The notes under the pieces were generated by a model. The model was not told the origin of the DNA, ran no database searches, and saw nothing but the letters and a program-made list of their open reading frames with translations. A DNA stretch of 64,000 bases from Desulforamulus ruminis DSM 2154 (GTDB lineage Bacteria; Bacillota; Desulfotomaculia; Desulfotomaculales; Desulfotomaculaceae): assembly GCF_000215085.1 (NCBI RefSeq), contig NC_015589.1, positions 3,546,120 through 3,610,119 of the forward strand. The letters are read 5' to 3'. Below, piece by piece: positions 44,156-53,706 of this stretch. Within the stretch, counting starts at the first letter, position 1. Every line of letters begins with the position of its first letter. A program made the translations under genes and the position numbers.

Positions 44156-44160
44156 ACCTC

Positions 44161-44772
44161 CTATGCGACATCCTCAGCTGTAATCACCGCCAATATTGAC
44201 CATAGGCCGACACTGGTGTTGGTTATCTGTTTGATGCTGAAACCTTCCCCCGGTCGTATACACAAAGGCTTGACATCCATTCCCCGGGGGATCATATTGA
44301 AATCCAACAAAGGAGTGGCATTAAGGGTCAGGGGTATCTCATCGTTATTAAGGGTCACCGGCCACAGCAAGGCACCTTCAGCGATGGTGGCCCCGGTAGC
44401 AATGTGAATTGCCGCTGTCAGATTAACATCCGCAGTGTCAGCTTTTTGCGGGGTTATAACCGTACCGCCGCTCTGGCTGGTGGTACGCATAAAATCCAGT
44501 TCCACCCCTACGCCGGTAACCGATGTCAGGGACATATTGACAATAGATAGTCTGGGTATCCTGATCAGATAGCCGCTGCCTGCATCGTTATATATGGAAA
44601 ACAAGTGTTTGTTTTGCGCCAGAGAAACGCTGGGCGCTAAACAATAAAAGGTAGGAAGCCCCTGCCAGGCCACATACTGCTCATAGCCCGCCGTGCCTTC
44701 AATCGCCCGGTAGCGCGCGTTTAACTTTTTCCCGGTGCTGTCGGGCGGGACTTGAATATATCCGCCAGCCAT
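44161..44772 (-). CDS. Distal tail / baseplate protein, unknown
   Basis: 203 residues, beta-rich throughout (SGYLIRIPRLSIVNMSLTSV, ATIAEGALLWPVTLNNDEIP). Position directly after the tip protein suggests a baseplate subunit. Family not recognised. Confidence 0.65.
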   Translation of the reverse strand: MAGGYIQVPPDSTGKKLNARYRAIEGTAGYEQYVAWQGLPTFYCLAPSVSLAQNKHLFSIYNDAGSGYLIRIPRLSIVNMSLTSVTGVGVELDFMRTTSQSGGTVITPQKADTADVNLTAAIHIATGATIAEGALLWPVTLNNDEIPLTLNATPLLDFNMIPRGMDVKPLCIRPGEGFSIKQITNTSVGLWSILAVITAEDVA

Positions 44773-44776
44773 TATA

Positions 44777-46189
44777 TCAACCTCCTATCATTACTGTACT
44801 GCTTGCACAGCTTTCGACCAGCCAGGGCTGGTTTCTGCCTGCTGTAAGCAGCGCATCTTTTATCGCTATGGCTTCGGTTCCATAAACGAACTTATGGATC
44901 AGTTTGGTGTCGTTCATTTTTTTCTTCTGCCGGGCGGAGACCAGGGCTTTAAGAAAATCGGCTATCCCTAAGAGGCGTCCGCCGTATTCTATGGTGTATA
45001 TCCAAAGACCGACTTCACTTAAGGAGATGGTCACCTTTTGTACCAGGAAAACTGCGTTTACACCGCGTTCGGGAAGCTCAACGCTTACTAACTGTCCCGG
45101 TTCCCATCCCGGCACTGCGGTGATGAAACTGCCTCTGGTCTTAGGATTAGCCCATTCCCTAAGGTCGGCATTTCCGGCCGCTTCAGCTGCTTCAATGGTG
45201 GTCAGGGTATCATCTTTGATATAGTGCTCATACACCCCATCGCCGCCTTCCAGGGCGGCAATGGAAGCCTGGCTAGCCAAATCATCTACCACGGTAATGA
45301 CATCAATGCTTTGCCGGGCGGTAAGTGAAATGGTCACGCCACTCTCGGGCGTATCAGTATCAGCTGAACAGCGCAGGTAGCCGTCGCCCAGATTTACCAG
45401 ATAATCCTTGGCATCTTCTTCATCCACACCCTCAACCCCGACGTTTTGCACTGTACCGCCCACCTGCAAACTACATTCGTTAGGAACCCAGGGGAGCACC
45501 CAGATGCGAGCCGCACCGTCTGCTTTCCACTCGATAGTCTGTGGGTCGGACAGCATGCTGCCGCCCAAAACATATACGCGGTTGCGCAGTCCCTGGTGGT
45601 CGATACTTACCTTGAAATTGCTAAAACGACCCCCGGGCTGCAAGGTCATGGGGGCAGAAGTTCCCATTTGGGCAGGATCAAAAAAGTGGACCACCTTGTA
45701 GTAGTCCACATACCACTGCCAGCCGATATAATCGCACAGCCATTTCATACATTCCGACGGCATTTTGTAGTTGAATTCGGTGCCGGTAGACTCGATTACC
45801 GGTGCGCCGCTGGCTACCTCTGTTGCCGAAAAACCCGGACAATATTTAAGCAGGATGTCGCGTACAATGGCGTCAGCGCTTAAGCCCAGATAAGTTTCCA
45901 CCACCAGCTTTTTATCCATCTGCAGGGTATAGTCCTGGCAGTCCACCTTCCACACCAGCGGAGCCTTATAGTTCACCAGTTCCACCCGGTCGATAGTTCC
46001 GGCAAAGAGCCGGGGTTCCGTAAGGTCGCTATCCTCGATGATGACTTCACTGCCCTCAAGGGGTTTTGCTCCTTTAACCGCAAATGAGCAGTTGTCTACC
46101 TGACTGGTAAGGATTTGGCTGATAGTAAGGCTCCCCCGACGATAGTCCGGCCAGCGCTCCATCCCGGCAATCTTAAGACTTTTAGCCAC
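44777..46189 (-). CDS. Tail tip/hub protein
   Basis: 470 residues from a GTG at 46189 that overlaps the tape measure stop; GGGGGTG lies 8 nt upstream. Sequence VWKVDCQDYTLQMDKKLVVE, then SADAIVRDILLKYCPGF and KMPSECMKWLCDYIGWQWYV, are typical of gp27-like hub proteins of siphophages. Follows the tape measure gene, as expected. It is a beta-rich ring that closes the tube and carries the fibres. Confidence 0.75.
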   Translation of the reverse strand: MAKSLKIAGMERWPDYRRGSLTISQILTSQVDNCSFAVKGAKPLEGSEVIIEDSDLTEPRLFAGTIDRVELVNYKAPLVWKVDCQDYTLQMDKKLVVETYLGLSADAIVRDILLKYCPGFSATEVASGAPVIESTGTEFNYKMPSECMKWLCDYIGWQWYVDYYKVVHFFDPAQMGTSAPMTLQPGGRFSNFKVSIDHQGLRNRVYVLGGSMLSDPQTIEWKADGAARIWVLPWVPNECSLQVGGTVQNVGVEGVDEEDAKDYLVNLGDGYLRCSADTDTPESGVTISLTARQSIDVITVVDDLASQASIAALEGGDGVYEHYIKDDTLTTIEAAEAAGNADLREWANPKTRGSFITAVPGWEPGQLVSVELPERGVNAVFLVQKVTISLSEVGLWIYTIEYGGRLLGIADFLKALVSARQKKKMNDTKLIHKFVYGTEAIAIKDALLTAGRNQPWLVESCASSTVMIGG

Positions 46190-49100
46190 TGAAACGCACC
46201 CCCTTGGCCAGGAGCGTCCGGTAAATCTGCTCGCCCGCGTCAGCGGTGCCGCCATTGACCGTTATGCTGATCTGGTTGATGGTGGTCGAGCTGTTACTGG
46301 TTGCATTTGTGGCAACCGTACCCAAGGCTAAAGGAGCAATTCCTGCTAAAGCGCTCTTTAAGTCAAGGCCACTTAAATTGTTTTTTAAGCTGCTGTAGGC
46401 AGCCGTTATATCAGCCACCCCGATTTTTATCTTGTCTACTAGAGAGGGGGAATTGCGCTGATTGGGGTCCATACCGGAACCCATTATGCTTCGCACTTCG
46501 TCCATGACACTTTGCAAGGCGCTCATCCTCGACCTTATGCCCCGGATTAACTCACTCATAGCCTGGATGCCGTACCCGGCCGATTTCTGGACTATTTCTT
46601 CATATTTCTTTTCGATGGTGGCGATGGTTTCAGCGGCGTTCTTTTTAATTTCACCGTTCTTTTCCTCCCAAGCCTTTTTGTACTTGGCCAGCTCCTCATC
46701 GGCCTTGGCTTTCATTTCCATGAGTTTGTTCTGCATTTCGATAGTCTGCTGGGTAAGTTGATTCTGGGTTTCCTGCCTAATCTCGCTTAAGCGCTGGCCT
46801 AGATCAACCCGGGCCTGGCGCATCTCGATATTGGCTTCCGCCCGGGCCTGGGCGTTTTTGGTTTTCCAAAGGCTTACATATTTATTCAGCTCATCAGTTG
46901 TCAAGGTATTTAACGCCGCGACCTGAGGAGCCGCCTTGACCCCCATCTGCCGAAGCTCGTCAATAAGTCCTTCGTCGACTCCCTTGGCGGCCAGTGACTT
47001 TAAGTTGGCCTGCCAGCTGTCGAACTGACTAACCTGGTCCTCCAGATTACCAAGCAAGGACTTGCCTGATACTTTTTGTGGCTTCACTTCATCAAAAAGC
47101 CCGATCTGGTTTTTGATGGACTCCACCTTGGCTGCATAGCTCTGCTCAAAAGCTTCGATGGCCTGGGCTTCTTTCTCTAAGCCTGCTGCCGTAATAGCGG
47201 CTAATTTATCGGACAGTTCCTGCTGCAAGGCGATTTCATCCTGGGCCAGTTTGCTTTTGACTTCCCGGCACTGGTCAGCGTACTCTTTTTCCGCTTCCAG
47301 CAGCTTGGCATTGGTTTCAGCCGTTATCTTTTCCAGGCTGTTCTTCATATCGACCAAGGTGGCAATAATGTCGGATACCGATCCTTCTATAAAGGACATT
47401 CCTTCTTGCATGCCGGTGCTCAAGCCTTCGCTGATATTAAGGCCATATTCGCGCATCACCTGGGAGGGGGAGCGGATGGATAGGGCTTCTTTGATTTTGT
47501 TTTTTACCGTCTCGGCAATTTCCCCGGCGATTTCCCTGACTTTCTCAATCCGGCCTTTAATCCCGTCGATCAAACCCTGAATAATATGAGTACCTATTTC
47601 CAGCAGAGTGTTGTGCAGGGTTCTTAGACCCTCGAAAGCGTTGACCACCACTGTCTTAATCCCATTCCACAGGGTGATGAAAATGTTTTTGATATGCTCC
47701 CAGGCCCCTTGCCAGTCTCCCTGCAAGACATCCAGGAAAAAGCCGAAGGCGTTTACAATCACTTCCGCCGCAGTCTGAAATACCGCCTTAATAATGTTCC
47801 AGATATTGGTGAATACCGCAGTGATATCTTTACCCCAATTGTCCCAGAACACTTTAATGGCGGTTCCGGCTTTGGCGATAACGCTCCCAATATCCGCCCA
47901 GATCTCCTTGACCGTGTTACGAAAGCCTTCATTGTTTTGCCAAAGCTCCTTGATAGCCAAAACCAAACCAGCGATAACGGCTACAGCGATACCAATAGGA
48001 CCGGTTAAGGCGGAAAAAGCCGCCCCCAAAGCTGCGGTAACCCCGCCGGCGCTGGCGATAGCGGCTGCAGCTGTACCAACTACCCCGGAGATGGCCCCGG
48101 CGGCGGTGACCAGCTGACCGATAATGAGGACAACCGGGCCTATGGCGGCAGCCACCCCCGCCACGACTAGAATGGTTTTTTGGGCGCTGGGACTTAAAGC
48201 GCCGAATCTTTGAACCAGTTCATTTAATCTCTGGATTAATGGGGTTATAACCGGCAGGATATGCTGTCCCATGGTAGCCCCTAGCTCTTTTATGCTTTCG
48301 GAGAAAACCCGCATCTGGTTAGCCGTTCCCGCCCCGGTTCTCTCGAAATCCCCCTGGGCGTTCTTGGTCATGGCCAGGACATAGTTGTACCTGAGTTGGG
48401 TCTGCTCCGCCTGATTCATATCCTGGATCTTCTTTTTAATCCCCTGGCTGTAGGCGTATTCCTGCAGGTTGGCTTGGGTCATAACAATGCCTAATTCTTT
48501 CAAAGATTCGGTCTCGCCGGTAAATACCGACTTTAAGGCGGTATCCGCTATGTCGATGCTGATGTTCTTAAAACTGGACAGATCTCCGGCCAAACCCACC
48601 AGGGTTTTGCTCATTTCTTCTGCCTGCGCAGTGTTAAGCCCCAAGCTGGTAGCCATGTCCCCGTAGGTAGCAGCCATATCCAGGGCTGTGCCCCTAGCGA
48701 TGCCATAGCGTTCCAGGGTGGTATCGCTCCAGTTCTTAACGCCTTCAGCGTTATCCTGAAAGGCTACTTCCACCTTGTTTAGAGCTTCATTGGTATCTGA
48801 GGCTAGTTTCACCGCTGCGGTTCCGGCGGCTGCAAGCGGTGCGGTAACCGCTAGGGACATTCCCTGACCGGCACTGGTGATGCTGCTGCCCGCTGCTTTT
48901 AATTTCTGGCTTGCTTCTTCGGCCTTTTTAGAGAGCTTGGTCCAGGCGGAAGCTTGCAGTTCCAGTTCCTTGACCGTATTTTTTAGGGAGTGTTCCATAT
49001 TGGCCAGAACCTTTTCGGCCTGCAGCATTTTGATCCGCAGTTTTTCCACCGCCACCGTATCCTGCTCAGTGCTGCCCGCCGCTTTGTCATAAGCATCTTT

Positions 49101-49325
49101 TAAGGCGGCAACTTTCTGCCTTTGCACCTCAGCCTGCTTGTTTAAGTATTCAACTTTTAATTTAAGTTGGTCGGCGGCGCTACCCATATCACCCATCTTG
49201 GCGGCCGCTGCCTGAAATTCAGCCCTAGCCAGCTTAAGCGACTGATCCAATTCTTTCATGCCCTGATTAAAGCCGGTGTTGTCCAGGCCGACTTTGACCA
49301 GCAGTTCACCGATGGTTTCTGCCAA
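46182..49325 (-). CDS. Tail tape measure protein (1047 aa)
   Basis: 1047 residues from a TTG at 49325 with GGGGGTGA upstream. N-terminal coiled coil (~1-140), a TP901-type TMP core with the signature KLASDTNEALNKVEVAFQ, hydrophobic Ala/Gly membrane-like stretch (~385-465), further coiled coil (~640-900, Lys/Glu-rich with many KAEEE-type repeats). The protein sets the length of a long non-contractile tail. About twice the length of the tape measure in the first cluster. Confidence 0.95.
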   Translation of the reverse strand: MAETIGELLVKVGLDNTGFNQGMKELDQSLKLARAEFQAAAAKMGDMGSAADQLKLKVEYLNKQAEVQRQKVAALKDAYDKAAGSTEQDTVAVEKLRIKMLQAEKVLANMEHSLKNTVKELELQASAWTKLSKKAEEASQKLKAAGSSITSAGQGMSLAVTAPLAAAGTAAVKLASDTNEALNKVEVAFQDNAEGVKNWSDTTLERYGIARGTALDMAATYGDMATSLGLNTAQAEEMSKTLVGLAGDLSSFKNISIDIADTALKSVFTGETESLKELGIVMTQANLQEYAYSQGIKKKIQDMNQAEQTQLRYNYVLAMTKNAQGDFERTGAGTANQMRVFSESIKELGATMGQHILPVITPLIQRLNELVQRFGALSPSAQKTILVVAGVAAAIGPVVLIIGQLVTAAGAISGVVGTAAAAIASAGGVTAALGAAFSALTGPIGIAVAVIAGLVLAIKELWQNNEGFRNTVKEIWADIGSVIAKAGTAIKVFWDNWGKDITAVFTNIWNIIKAVFQTAAEVIVNAFGFFLDVLQGDWQGAWEHIKNIFITLWNGIKTVVVNAFEGLRTLHNTLLEIGTHIIQGLIDGIKGRIEKVREIAGEIAETVKNKIKEALSIRSPSQVMREYGLNISEGLSTGMQEGMSFIEGSVSDIIATLVDMKNSLEKITAETNAKLLEAEKEYADQCREVKSKLAQDEIALQQELSDKLAAITAAGLEKEAQAIEAFEQSYAAKVESIKNQIGLFDEVKPQKVSGKSLLGNLEDQVSQFDSWQANLKSLAAKGVDEGLIDELRQMGVKAAPQVAALNTLTTDELNKYVSLWKTKNAQARAEANIEMRQARVDLGQRLSEIRQETQNQLTQQTIEMQNKLMEMKAKADEELAKYKKAWEEKNGEIKKNAAETIATIEKKYEEIVQKSAGYGIQAMSELIRGIRSRMSALQSVMDEVRSIMGSGMDPNQRNSPSLVDKIKIGVADITAAYSSLKNNLSGLDLKSALAGIAPLALGTVATNATSNSSTTINQISITVNGGTADAGEQIYRTLLAKGVRFSG

Positions 49326-49339
49326 TTGTTCTCACCCCC

Positions 49340-49842
49340 TTACCAAATATCATCAATGTACCCGCCAGGATTGTTTTCAGCTTCGTTAACTACAGAGCCG
49401 ACAATGAGCAGATCCCAGAACATATCGAGCGTCATGGCGTCAATTTGCTCCGGGAGCCAGTGGTAGCTTTGGGCCAGGCTCAAATAGAAATACACCACCA
49501 TTTGATAAGCCGACAGATGGCTTAGGTCAGGTCCGTCGGCGGGATTTACTTTGGGAGTTCTGTCATCTTGCGGCTTACGGCCTCGGCCACCCAGCTGGCA
49601 ATCTGGTAAAAGAGGGGGACAAACTCATCCAGGTCCAGTTCATCTTCAATAACCTCAGCGCTTATTTCCGGGTGATTAAAGGCAGCAGCGATCAGGCGTT
49701 CCATCTCGCTTAGAGCTTCCTCATCGCCTTGCTCTTTATCGCCGAATTTATCTTTGAATTTGGTTACTTCGCGCCACAGTTTGACCTTGGGCGGGGGTGC
49801 GGTGTATGTCTTTCCTTTAAGAGTAATCTTGGGGTTCTCCAT
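49340..49842 (-). CDS. Frameshifted tail assembly chaperone (gpGT-like)
   Basis: A -1 shift at 49549-49555 opens 69 further codons (DLSHLSAYQMVVYFYLSLAQ, then PEQIDAMTLDMFWDLLIVG) to a TAA at 49340-49342, 15 nt before the tape measure start. The fusion has 167 residues. The extension has no start codon or ribosome binding site suited to independent expression at its beginning. Inference from sequence. Confidence 0.8.
49546..49842 (-). CDS. Tail assembly chaperone, zero-frame product (gpG-like)
   Basis: 98 residues, MENPKITLKGKTYTAPPPKV followed by an acidic helical part (ELDLDEFVPLFYQIASWVAE). It lies between major tail protein and tape measure and matches small gpG-type chaperones of siphophages. 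Stop follows a slippery heptamer at 49549-49555. Confidence 0.85.
   Translation of the reverse strand: MENPKITLKGKTYTAPPPKVKLWREVTKFKDKFGDKEQGDEEALSEMERLIAAAFNHPEISAEVIEDELDLDEFVPLFYQIASWVAEAVSRKMTELPK
49549..49555 (-). promoter_or_regulatory. Programmed -1 frameshift site C_CCA_AAG
   Basis: Zero-frame codons CTC CCA AAG TAA contain C CCA AAG, of the X_XXY_YYZ type (compare lambda G GGA AAG). The stop comes directly after. Confidence 0.8.
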
Positions 49843-49890
49843 CGATATCCCTCCCTGTGTGATAGCGGTACAAAAACCGCCCCGATTGAC

Positions 49891-50775
49891 TTAAACAGCA
49901 GTGGTGAAGCTGCCGATTGAGGCAACAGCCAGGTTTTGGCCGCAAATATCCCTGACCCCCTGCGTGCATACCATGATGTAATCCGCGCCCGGGGCCAAAT
50001 TGCTGGCCGGATTGAAAGTAACCACCTTGTGTTCCGAATCGGTACTAAGGACTCCGGCAACTAAGGACCCATCATCAGCCTTTAATAAGATAAAATTAGC
50101 GGCGGTTACATCGGTAGCCTGGATGGCGTTGGCAAAGGTCCAGGTCAGGTTAGCGTCTGCCGCCACTCCGCTGGAACCATCCACCGGACTTATTGTCACC
50201 GTCAGAGGGTCGGGGGCCGCTCCGTCTACCGCCGTAAACCAATTTGTGCCGGTTGAAGCTGTCCAATCGGGATGATCCTCATCGCCGATCTTCTGCCAGG
50301 CGTTGTCAAAAGTGCGTTTAATAAATGTCCCCTTGATTTTGGGGGTCTGAAATTTGGGCTTATCCTCCGCGGTCTGGTACTCCTGCTCCTGCAGGGCGAA
50401 TTTTCCTTTATACAGCCATACATAGCGGTAGCTGCCGTTGCTCTTTTTGGACTTGAATCCTAAGGCCACATAGGGCGCAGTATCGGTTGACTTCTTGATC
50501 AGCACCCCGCCAGTGATACTGTGTCCCAAAAGGACCGCCTGGGTGTTGAGGTCAATATCTTTAGTCTCAAACTCCACATCGATTTCCCCCAGCGAGGTGA
50601 CGGTTTCATCAGGCCCGTCGTCGCAGTACAGGGTTTCTGTGTTGCTCTTGGGACTTATTTTGGCGTTGATAGCCCCGGCTATGGCCACCGGGCTGTTATA
50701 TGTCGCTGCTAAAGGCGTATCGCTAGTAAGAACCGCGTAATACAGGCTGTTTAAGCCTACTTGTACTCCTGCCAT
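49891..50775 (-). CDS. Major tail protein with C-terminal Ig-like domain
   Basis: 294 residues. Residues 1-175 match siphophage tail tube proteins (MAGVQVGLNSLYYAVLTSDT, then ETLYCDDGPDETVTSLGEID and FKSKKSNGSYRYVWLYKGKF). Residues ~195-294 form an Ig-like domain of the Big_5 type (ADANLTWTFANAIQATDVTA, ending in VRDICGQNLAVASIGSF), which would decorate the tail surface. Non-contractile tail: no sheath gene accompanies it. Confidence 0.9.
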   Translation of the reverse strand: MAGVQVGLNSLYYAVLTSDTPLAATYNSPVAIAGAINAKISPKSNTETLYCDDGPDETVTSLGEIDVEFETKDIDLNTQAVLLGHSITGGVLIKKSTDTAPYVALGFKSKKSNGSYRYVWLYKGKFALQEQEYQTAEDKPKFQTPKIKGTFIKRTFDNAWQKIGDEDHPDWTASTGTNWFTAVDGAAPDPLTVTISPVDGSSGVAADANLTWTFANAIQATDVTAANFILLKADDGSLVAGVLSTDSEHKVVTFNPASNLAPGADYIMVCTQGVRDICGQNLAVASIGSFTTAV

Positions 50776-50778
50776 TTT

Positions 50779-51147
50779 CTAACCTCCTTCAACTTCCCGC
50801 TCAGTCACATACCTGAGCGCTTTGTGAAATATTTTGGTATCGTCTTCATAAAGATCGGCGCTGCTAGTTCTTTTAAAGCCTAAAGATTTCATGGTTTTGT
50901 CCACCTCGGCGGCAATAGGGGAGGTGCTGGCTGCTTTTACCCACACATCCACTTGCACGTGCACCTCAGCCATAAAGGCAGTGCCGTCTGCCCAGGCGGA
51001 ATCGAAATTGGTTAACTCAAACAAAGTAATGTATTTATCTAAACCCTCCGGCGCTTTCAGCTGGTAGATATAAGGCCCGCCCAATAAAGCCAGCAGATCA
51101 GTGTTTCCCTCCAAAGCCGCCAGGACTTCCGGTTTGACATTGATCAT
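50779..51147 (-). CDS. Tail completion/terminator protein (DUF3168-like)
   Basis: 122 residues, mixed alpha/beta (YITLFELTNFDSAWADGTAF, AEVHVQVDVWVKAASTSP). Place between the HK97 gp10-like gene and the major tail gene is that of the tail terminator. Overlaps the upstream stop by 4 nt. Confidence 0.75.
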   Translation of the reverse strand: MINVKPEVLAALEGNTDLLALLGGPYIYQLKAPEGLDKYITLFELTNFDSAWADGTAFMAEVHVQVDVWVKAASTSPIAAEVDKTMKSLGFKRTSSADLYEDDTKIFHKALRYVTEREVEGG

Positions 51148-51527
51148 ATGTCAAGCCCCGCTTTCAAGGTCTGCCTGATGGTTTCCAGCACCTGTTTTTT
51201 ACTTTCGGCTTGAGCCGGACCCATAAAAGGGCGGGCGGTCATCTTGGAGGTGCCGTACTCCAGAAATTTGCCATAAAAAAAGGGAGCCGTTGGCCCCACC
51301 TCAACGTATTTGCCGTTTTCATCCTGCTTTGGTTCGCAAATCACGATATTGTCTGCCAGATGCTCCTTGGCCTCTAAACTGCGCGGCGCTTTTTGGCCGG
51401 CGTTTTCCTGGACGATCTTGGCCCCGGCATAGAGGGCTTGGTTCTCTACCGGAGCGGCTCTTTGCCCCAGTTCCTTTAGCCTATCTAAAATTTCATCCAT
51501 ACCTTCCAGGGTCAGATTACCCGCCAC
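51144..51527 (-). CDS. Head-tail joining protein, HK97 gp10-like
   Basis: 127 residues: ILDRLKELGQRAAPVENQAL, then AKIVQENAGQKAPRS and a C-terminal FYGKFLEYGTSKMTARPFMG, the conserved motif of the HK97-gp10 family. Joins head completion to tail. Confidence 0.88.
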   Translation of the reverse strand: MAGNLTLEGMDEILDRLKELGQRAAPVENQALYAGAKIVQENAGQKAPRSLEAKEHLADNIVICEPKQDENGKYVEVGPTAPFFYGKFLEYGTSKMTARPFMGPAQAESKKQVLETIRQTLKAGLDI

Positions 51528-51855
51528 TGGGGATCACCTCCTTGCACATCAGTTCTATTACGTAGTGCCGCTCATCCTTATCGATTACCGACAGAATTTG
51601 AAATACCCGGGAGCCATATAATACCCGCATGGAAGTAGTTATCCCGGTTCGGTAGCGAATTTTAATCCGGGTGGTGACTTCCGACTGCAAGGCCCCCGCC
51701 TGGAAATATTCTTTACCCGATATGTCCGACACTGCTGCCCACACTGTGGCTACTGTAGTCCAGTTTTCTAGGGGGATGCCTTCTGATTTGGTGATGGTCT
51801 TGGCCTGCAAGGCAATACGCTGTCGCATCTGACCCATTAAATCGCGCTTCTTCAT
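51517..51855 (-). CDS. Head-tail adaptor (phage closure protein)
   Basis: 112 residues from the ATG at 51855 (AAGGGTGG upstream); a GTG at 51864 is an alternative. Pattern MGQMRQRIALQAKT, WTTVATVWAAVSDISGKEYF and RYRTGITTSMRVLYGSRVFQ is that of SPP1 gp16-type head-tail adaptors. Confidence 0.88.
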   Translation of the reverse strand: MKKRDLMGQMRQRIALQAKTITKSEGIPLENWTTVATVWAAVSDISGKEYFQAGALQSEVTTRIKIRYRTGITTSMRVLYGSRVFQILSVIDKDERHYVIELMCKEVIPSGG

Positions 51856-51857
51856 AA

Positions 51858-52142
51858 TTACCACCCTTCTCGGCGGTAGGCGAATAAGAGCCTGGTCATA
51901 AACTCAATTAATGCTTTCATGTCGACTGCTTCCCGTAGTTCATAAAGATTGCCGATAGCATAGAGTAGGGCTTGTTTAACTGTTTCTGGCACCTCGGTAA
52001 ATTCGGTCAGGGGAAAGCGCAGAATGTCCTGGCATAGCTCCTCGGCGGCACCTATGAGATCGGTGATGAGCGTATTGTCTTCATCACCGTCTACTTTTAG
52101 ATACAGTTTTACTTCCTCCAAAGAAAGCACCAATACGCCCAC
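51858..52142 (-). CDS. Head-tail connector, HK97 gp6-like
   Basis: 94 residues: LSLEEVKLYLKVDGDEDNTL and ITDLIGAAEELCQDIL then VKQALLYAIGNLYELREAVD. Typical of the QLRG/gp6-like family of connector proteins. Start has GGCGG-type weak ribosome binding site. Confidence 0.88.
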   Translation of the reverse strand: MGVLVLSLEEVKLYLKVDGDEDNTLITDLIGAAEELCQDILRFPLTEFTEVPETVKQALLYAIGNLYELREAVDMKALIEFMTRLLFAYRREGW

Positions 52143-52151
52143 CGCCTTTCA

Positions 52152-52481
52152 TTACTCGGCTGCCATAAGTCCCGCGGCTTTAAGCTTAGCGAGGAGGGCA
52201 TTGAAGTCGGTCACCAGTTCGGCCACCTCGGCTGCAATACTGTCGGCCTGATTGGCAGCGGTCTTGGCAGCTATAGCATCATTTAAAACCTTGCCCTGTT
52301 TAGCCGACAGGGCGCTGGTAGCTGAGGTTGAGTCAAGGGCATCAACCACCGGGACGGATAAGATCCCTTCAATTGTTGCACCTTCCGTAATTGTCAGCTT
52401 GCCGCTGGCCGCAATCTCAAGCGATCCGCCAATGACAGTCTTCTCGCCGCCTTGCTCAGTGTAGTTTTTTACATTGCTCAT
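52152..52481 (-). CDS. Head fibre-like protein
   Basis: 109 residues. N-terminus MSNVKNYTEQGGEKTVIGGS is shared with proteins annotated as head fibre (Phage_fiber_2). A short beta-helix-like repeat follows (LEIAASGKLTITEGATIEGI) and a coiled-coil Ala-rich C-terminus. Likely a capsid decoration, encoded directly after the capsid gene. Confidence 0.7.
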   Translation of the reverse strand: MSNVKNYTEQGGEKTVIGGSLEIAASGKLTITEGATIEGILSVPVVDALDSTSATSALSAKQGKVLNDAIAAKTAANQADSIAAEVAELVTDFNALLAKLKAAGLMAAE

Positions 52482-52490
52482 AACTCACAC

Positions 52491-53690
52491 CTACGCTTTC
52501 ATCTGCAGTACCTTAATGGCTTCAGAGAGAATCAGCTTGCCGTCCACCCGCTGGGTTGCCTTAAATCCTACCTGACCGGTTGCCGCATAAAGCTCGTTCA
52601 GCCTTTGGAAGGAACGGCCTTGCCGATCAGCAATCCAGTAGTAGCCGAAATCGCCGAAAGCGATAGTCTTAGCCCCTGCCGCAATTGTCGGTACATAGGC
52701 TGAAGTCTTGACCGGACGATTTAAAATCGTATCCGGTTGTCCGGCAGTAATGGAGGGCTGCCACAGGTACTGGCCGTTGCCGTCCTTTAATTTTCTGATG
52801 GCTTTGACAGTGGAATCGTTCATCACGAATACGGCATTTTTGCGGTAAGGAGACTTAAGGCTGTAGAACAGATCCATGATCTCATCCACCGTAATAGCCG
52901 TTGCTGAAGCGGCAGTTACACCCAGTTCCGCTCCGCCGGTAGCATTGAAAATCCCGGTTGGCTTGCCGGTTCCGTTACCGATGAAGAAGGATTCCTCTTC
53001 CTTGGCACCGATTCTACGGGCAAATTCCCGGGCGATATATGACTCCAGATTAAAGACGCTGTCATTTAACAATTCCTCGGATACCTTGATCATGGTCGCC
53101 AGCTTGTAGGCTCCTATGGAAACCTGCCCAAAGGCATCGTCTGATTCCGGGATAGCACCTTCTTCATCCACCCAAGAGGCGGTGCCCTTTGTGGCTACGA
53201 CTGGTATTTTGCGATCGCCGCTGGCGGTTTGGATGATCTTGGCCATGGTGCGGAAGATGTTTTCTTCTTGCAGGGCTTCGACCAAGGTACGCTCGAACTC
53301 GTCCGGCACCAGGTAGCCTCCCTCGGAATCGGTCCCCACCTGCAGCGCGTTCAGGACTTCGTATCCCGCTGCCTTGCTGCGCATGGCGTTCCAGAAGGCT
53401 CGTTTGTACTCGTCGCTGGCCCGGCCGGTTTTATTCTCAGGGTTTGGCTGGCCGGGCTTGCCGGTAATGGGTGTATTGACGGGCTTGTTAAGCTCCGCGT
53501 CCAATGCCTGCTGACGCTCCAGCCGATCGATTTCTTTGCCGAGATTCACCACATCGGCTTCCATCTTTTCATAGGTGGCAACATCCTCGGCGGAAAGGAG
53601 CCCGTCAGCGCCGCGCTTGCTGTCCAGAAAGGCTTTAGCGGCATCCCAGGCTTTGGCTCTTTTCTCACGCAGTTCTAAGATTTTGCTCAT
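52491..53690 (-). CDS. Major capsid protein, HK97 fold
   Basis: 399 residues from the ATG at 53690 (GGGAGG 6 nt upstream). N-terminal ~105 residues are a coiled-coil delta/scaffold domain (MSKILELREKRAKAWDAAKA). The mature part begins near ALQVGTDSEGGYLVPDEFER, with IFRTMAKIIQTASGDRKIPV and NTxGKPTGIF-like FFIGNGTGKPTGIF, all HK97-family hallmarks. Processing is probably done by the ClpP-like protease encoded upstream. Confidence 0.95.
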   Translation of the reverse strand: MSKILELREKRAKAWDAAKAFLDSKRGADGLLSAEDVATYEKMEADVVNLGKEIDRLERQQALDAELNKPVNTPITGKPGQPNPENKTGRASDEYKRAFWNAMRSKAAGYEVLNALQVGTDSEGGYLVPDEFERTLVEALQEENIFRTMAKIIQTASGDRKIPVVATKGTASWVDEEGAIPESDDAFGQVSIGAYKLATMIKVSEELLNDSVFNLESYIAREFARRIGAKEEESFFIGNGTGKPTGIFNATGGAELGVTAASATAITVDEIMDLFYSLKSPYRKNAVFVMNDSTVKAIRKLKDGNGQYLWQPSITAGQPDTILNRPVKTSAYVPTIAAGAKTIAFGDFGYYWIADRQGRSFQRLNELYAATGQVGFKATQRVDGKLILSEAIKVLQMKA

Positions 53691-53706
53691 GGTTATTCCT
53701 CCCATT

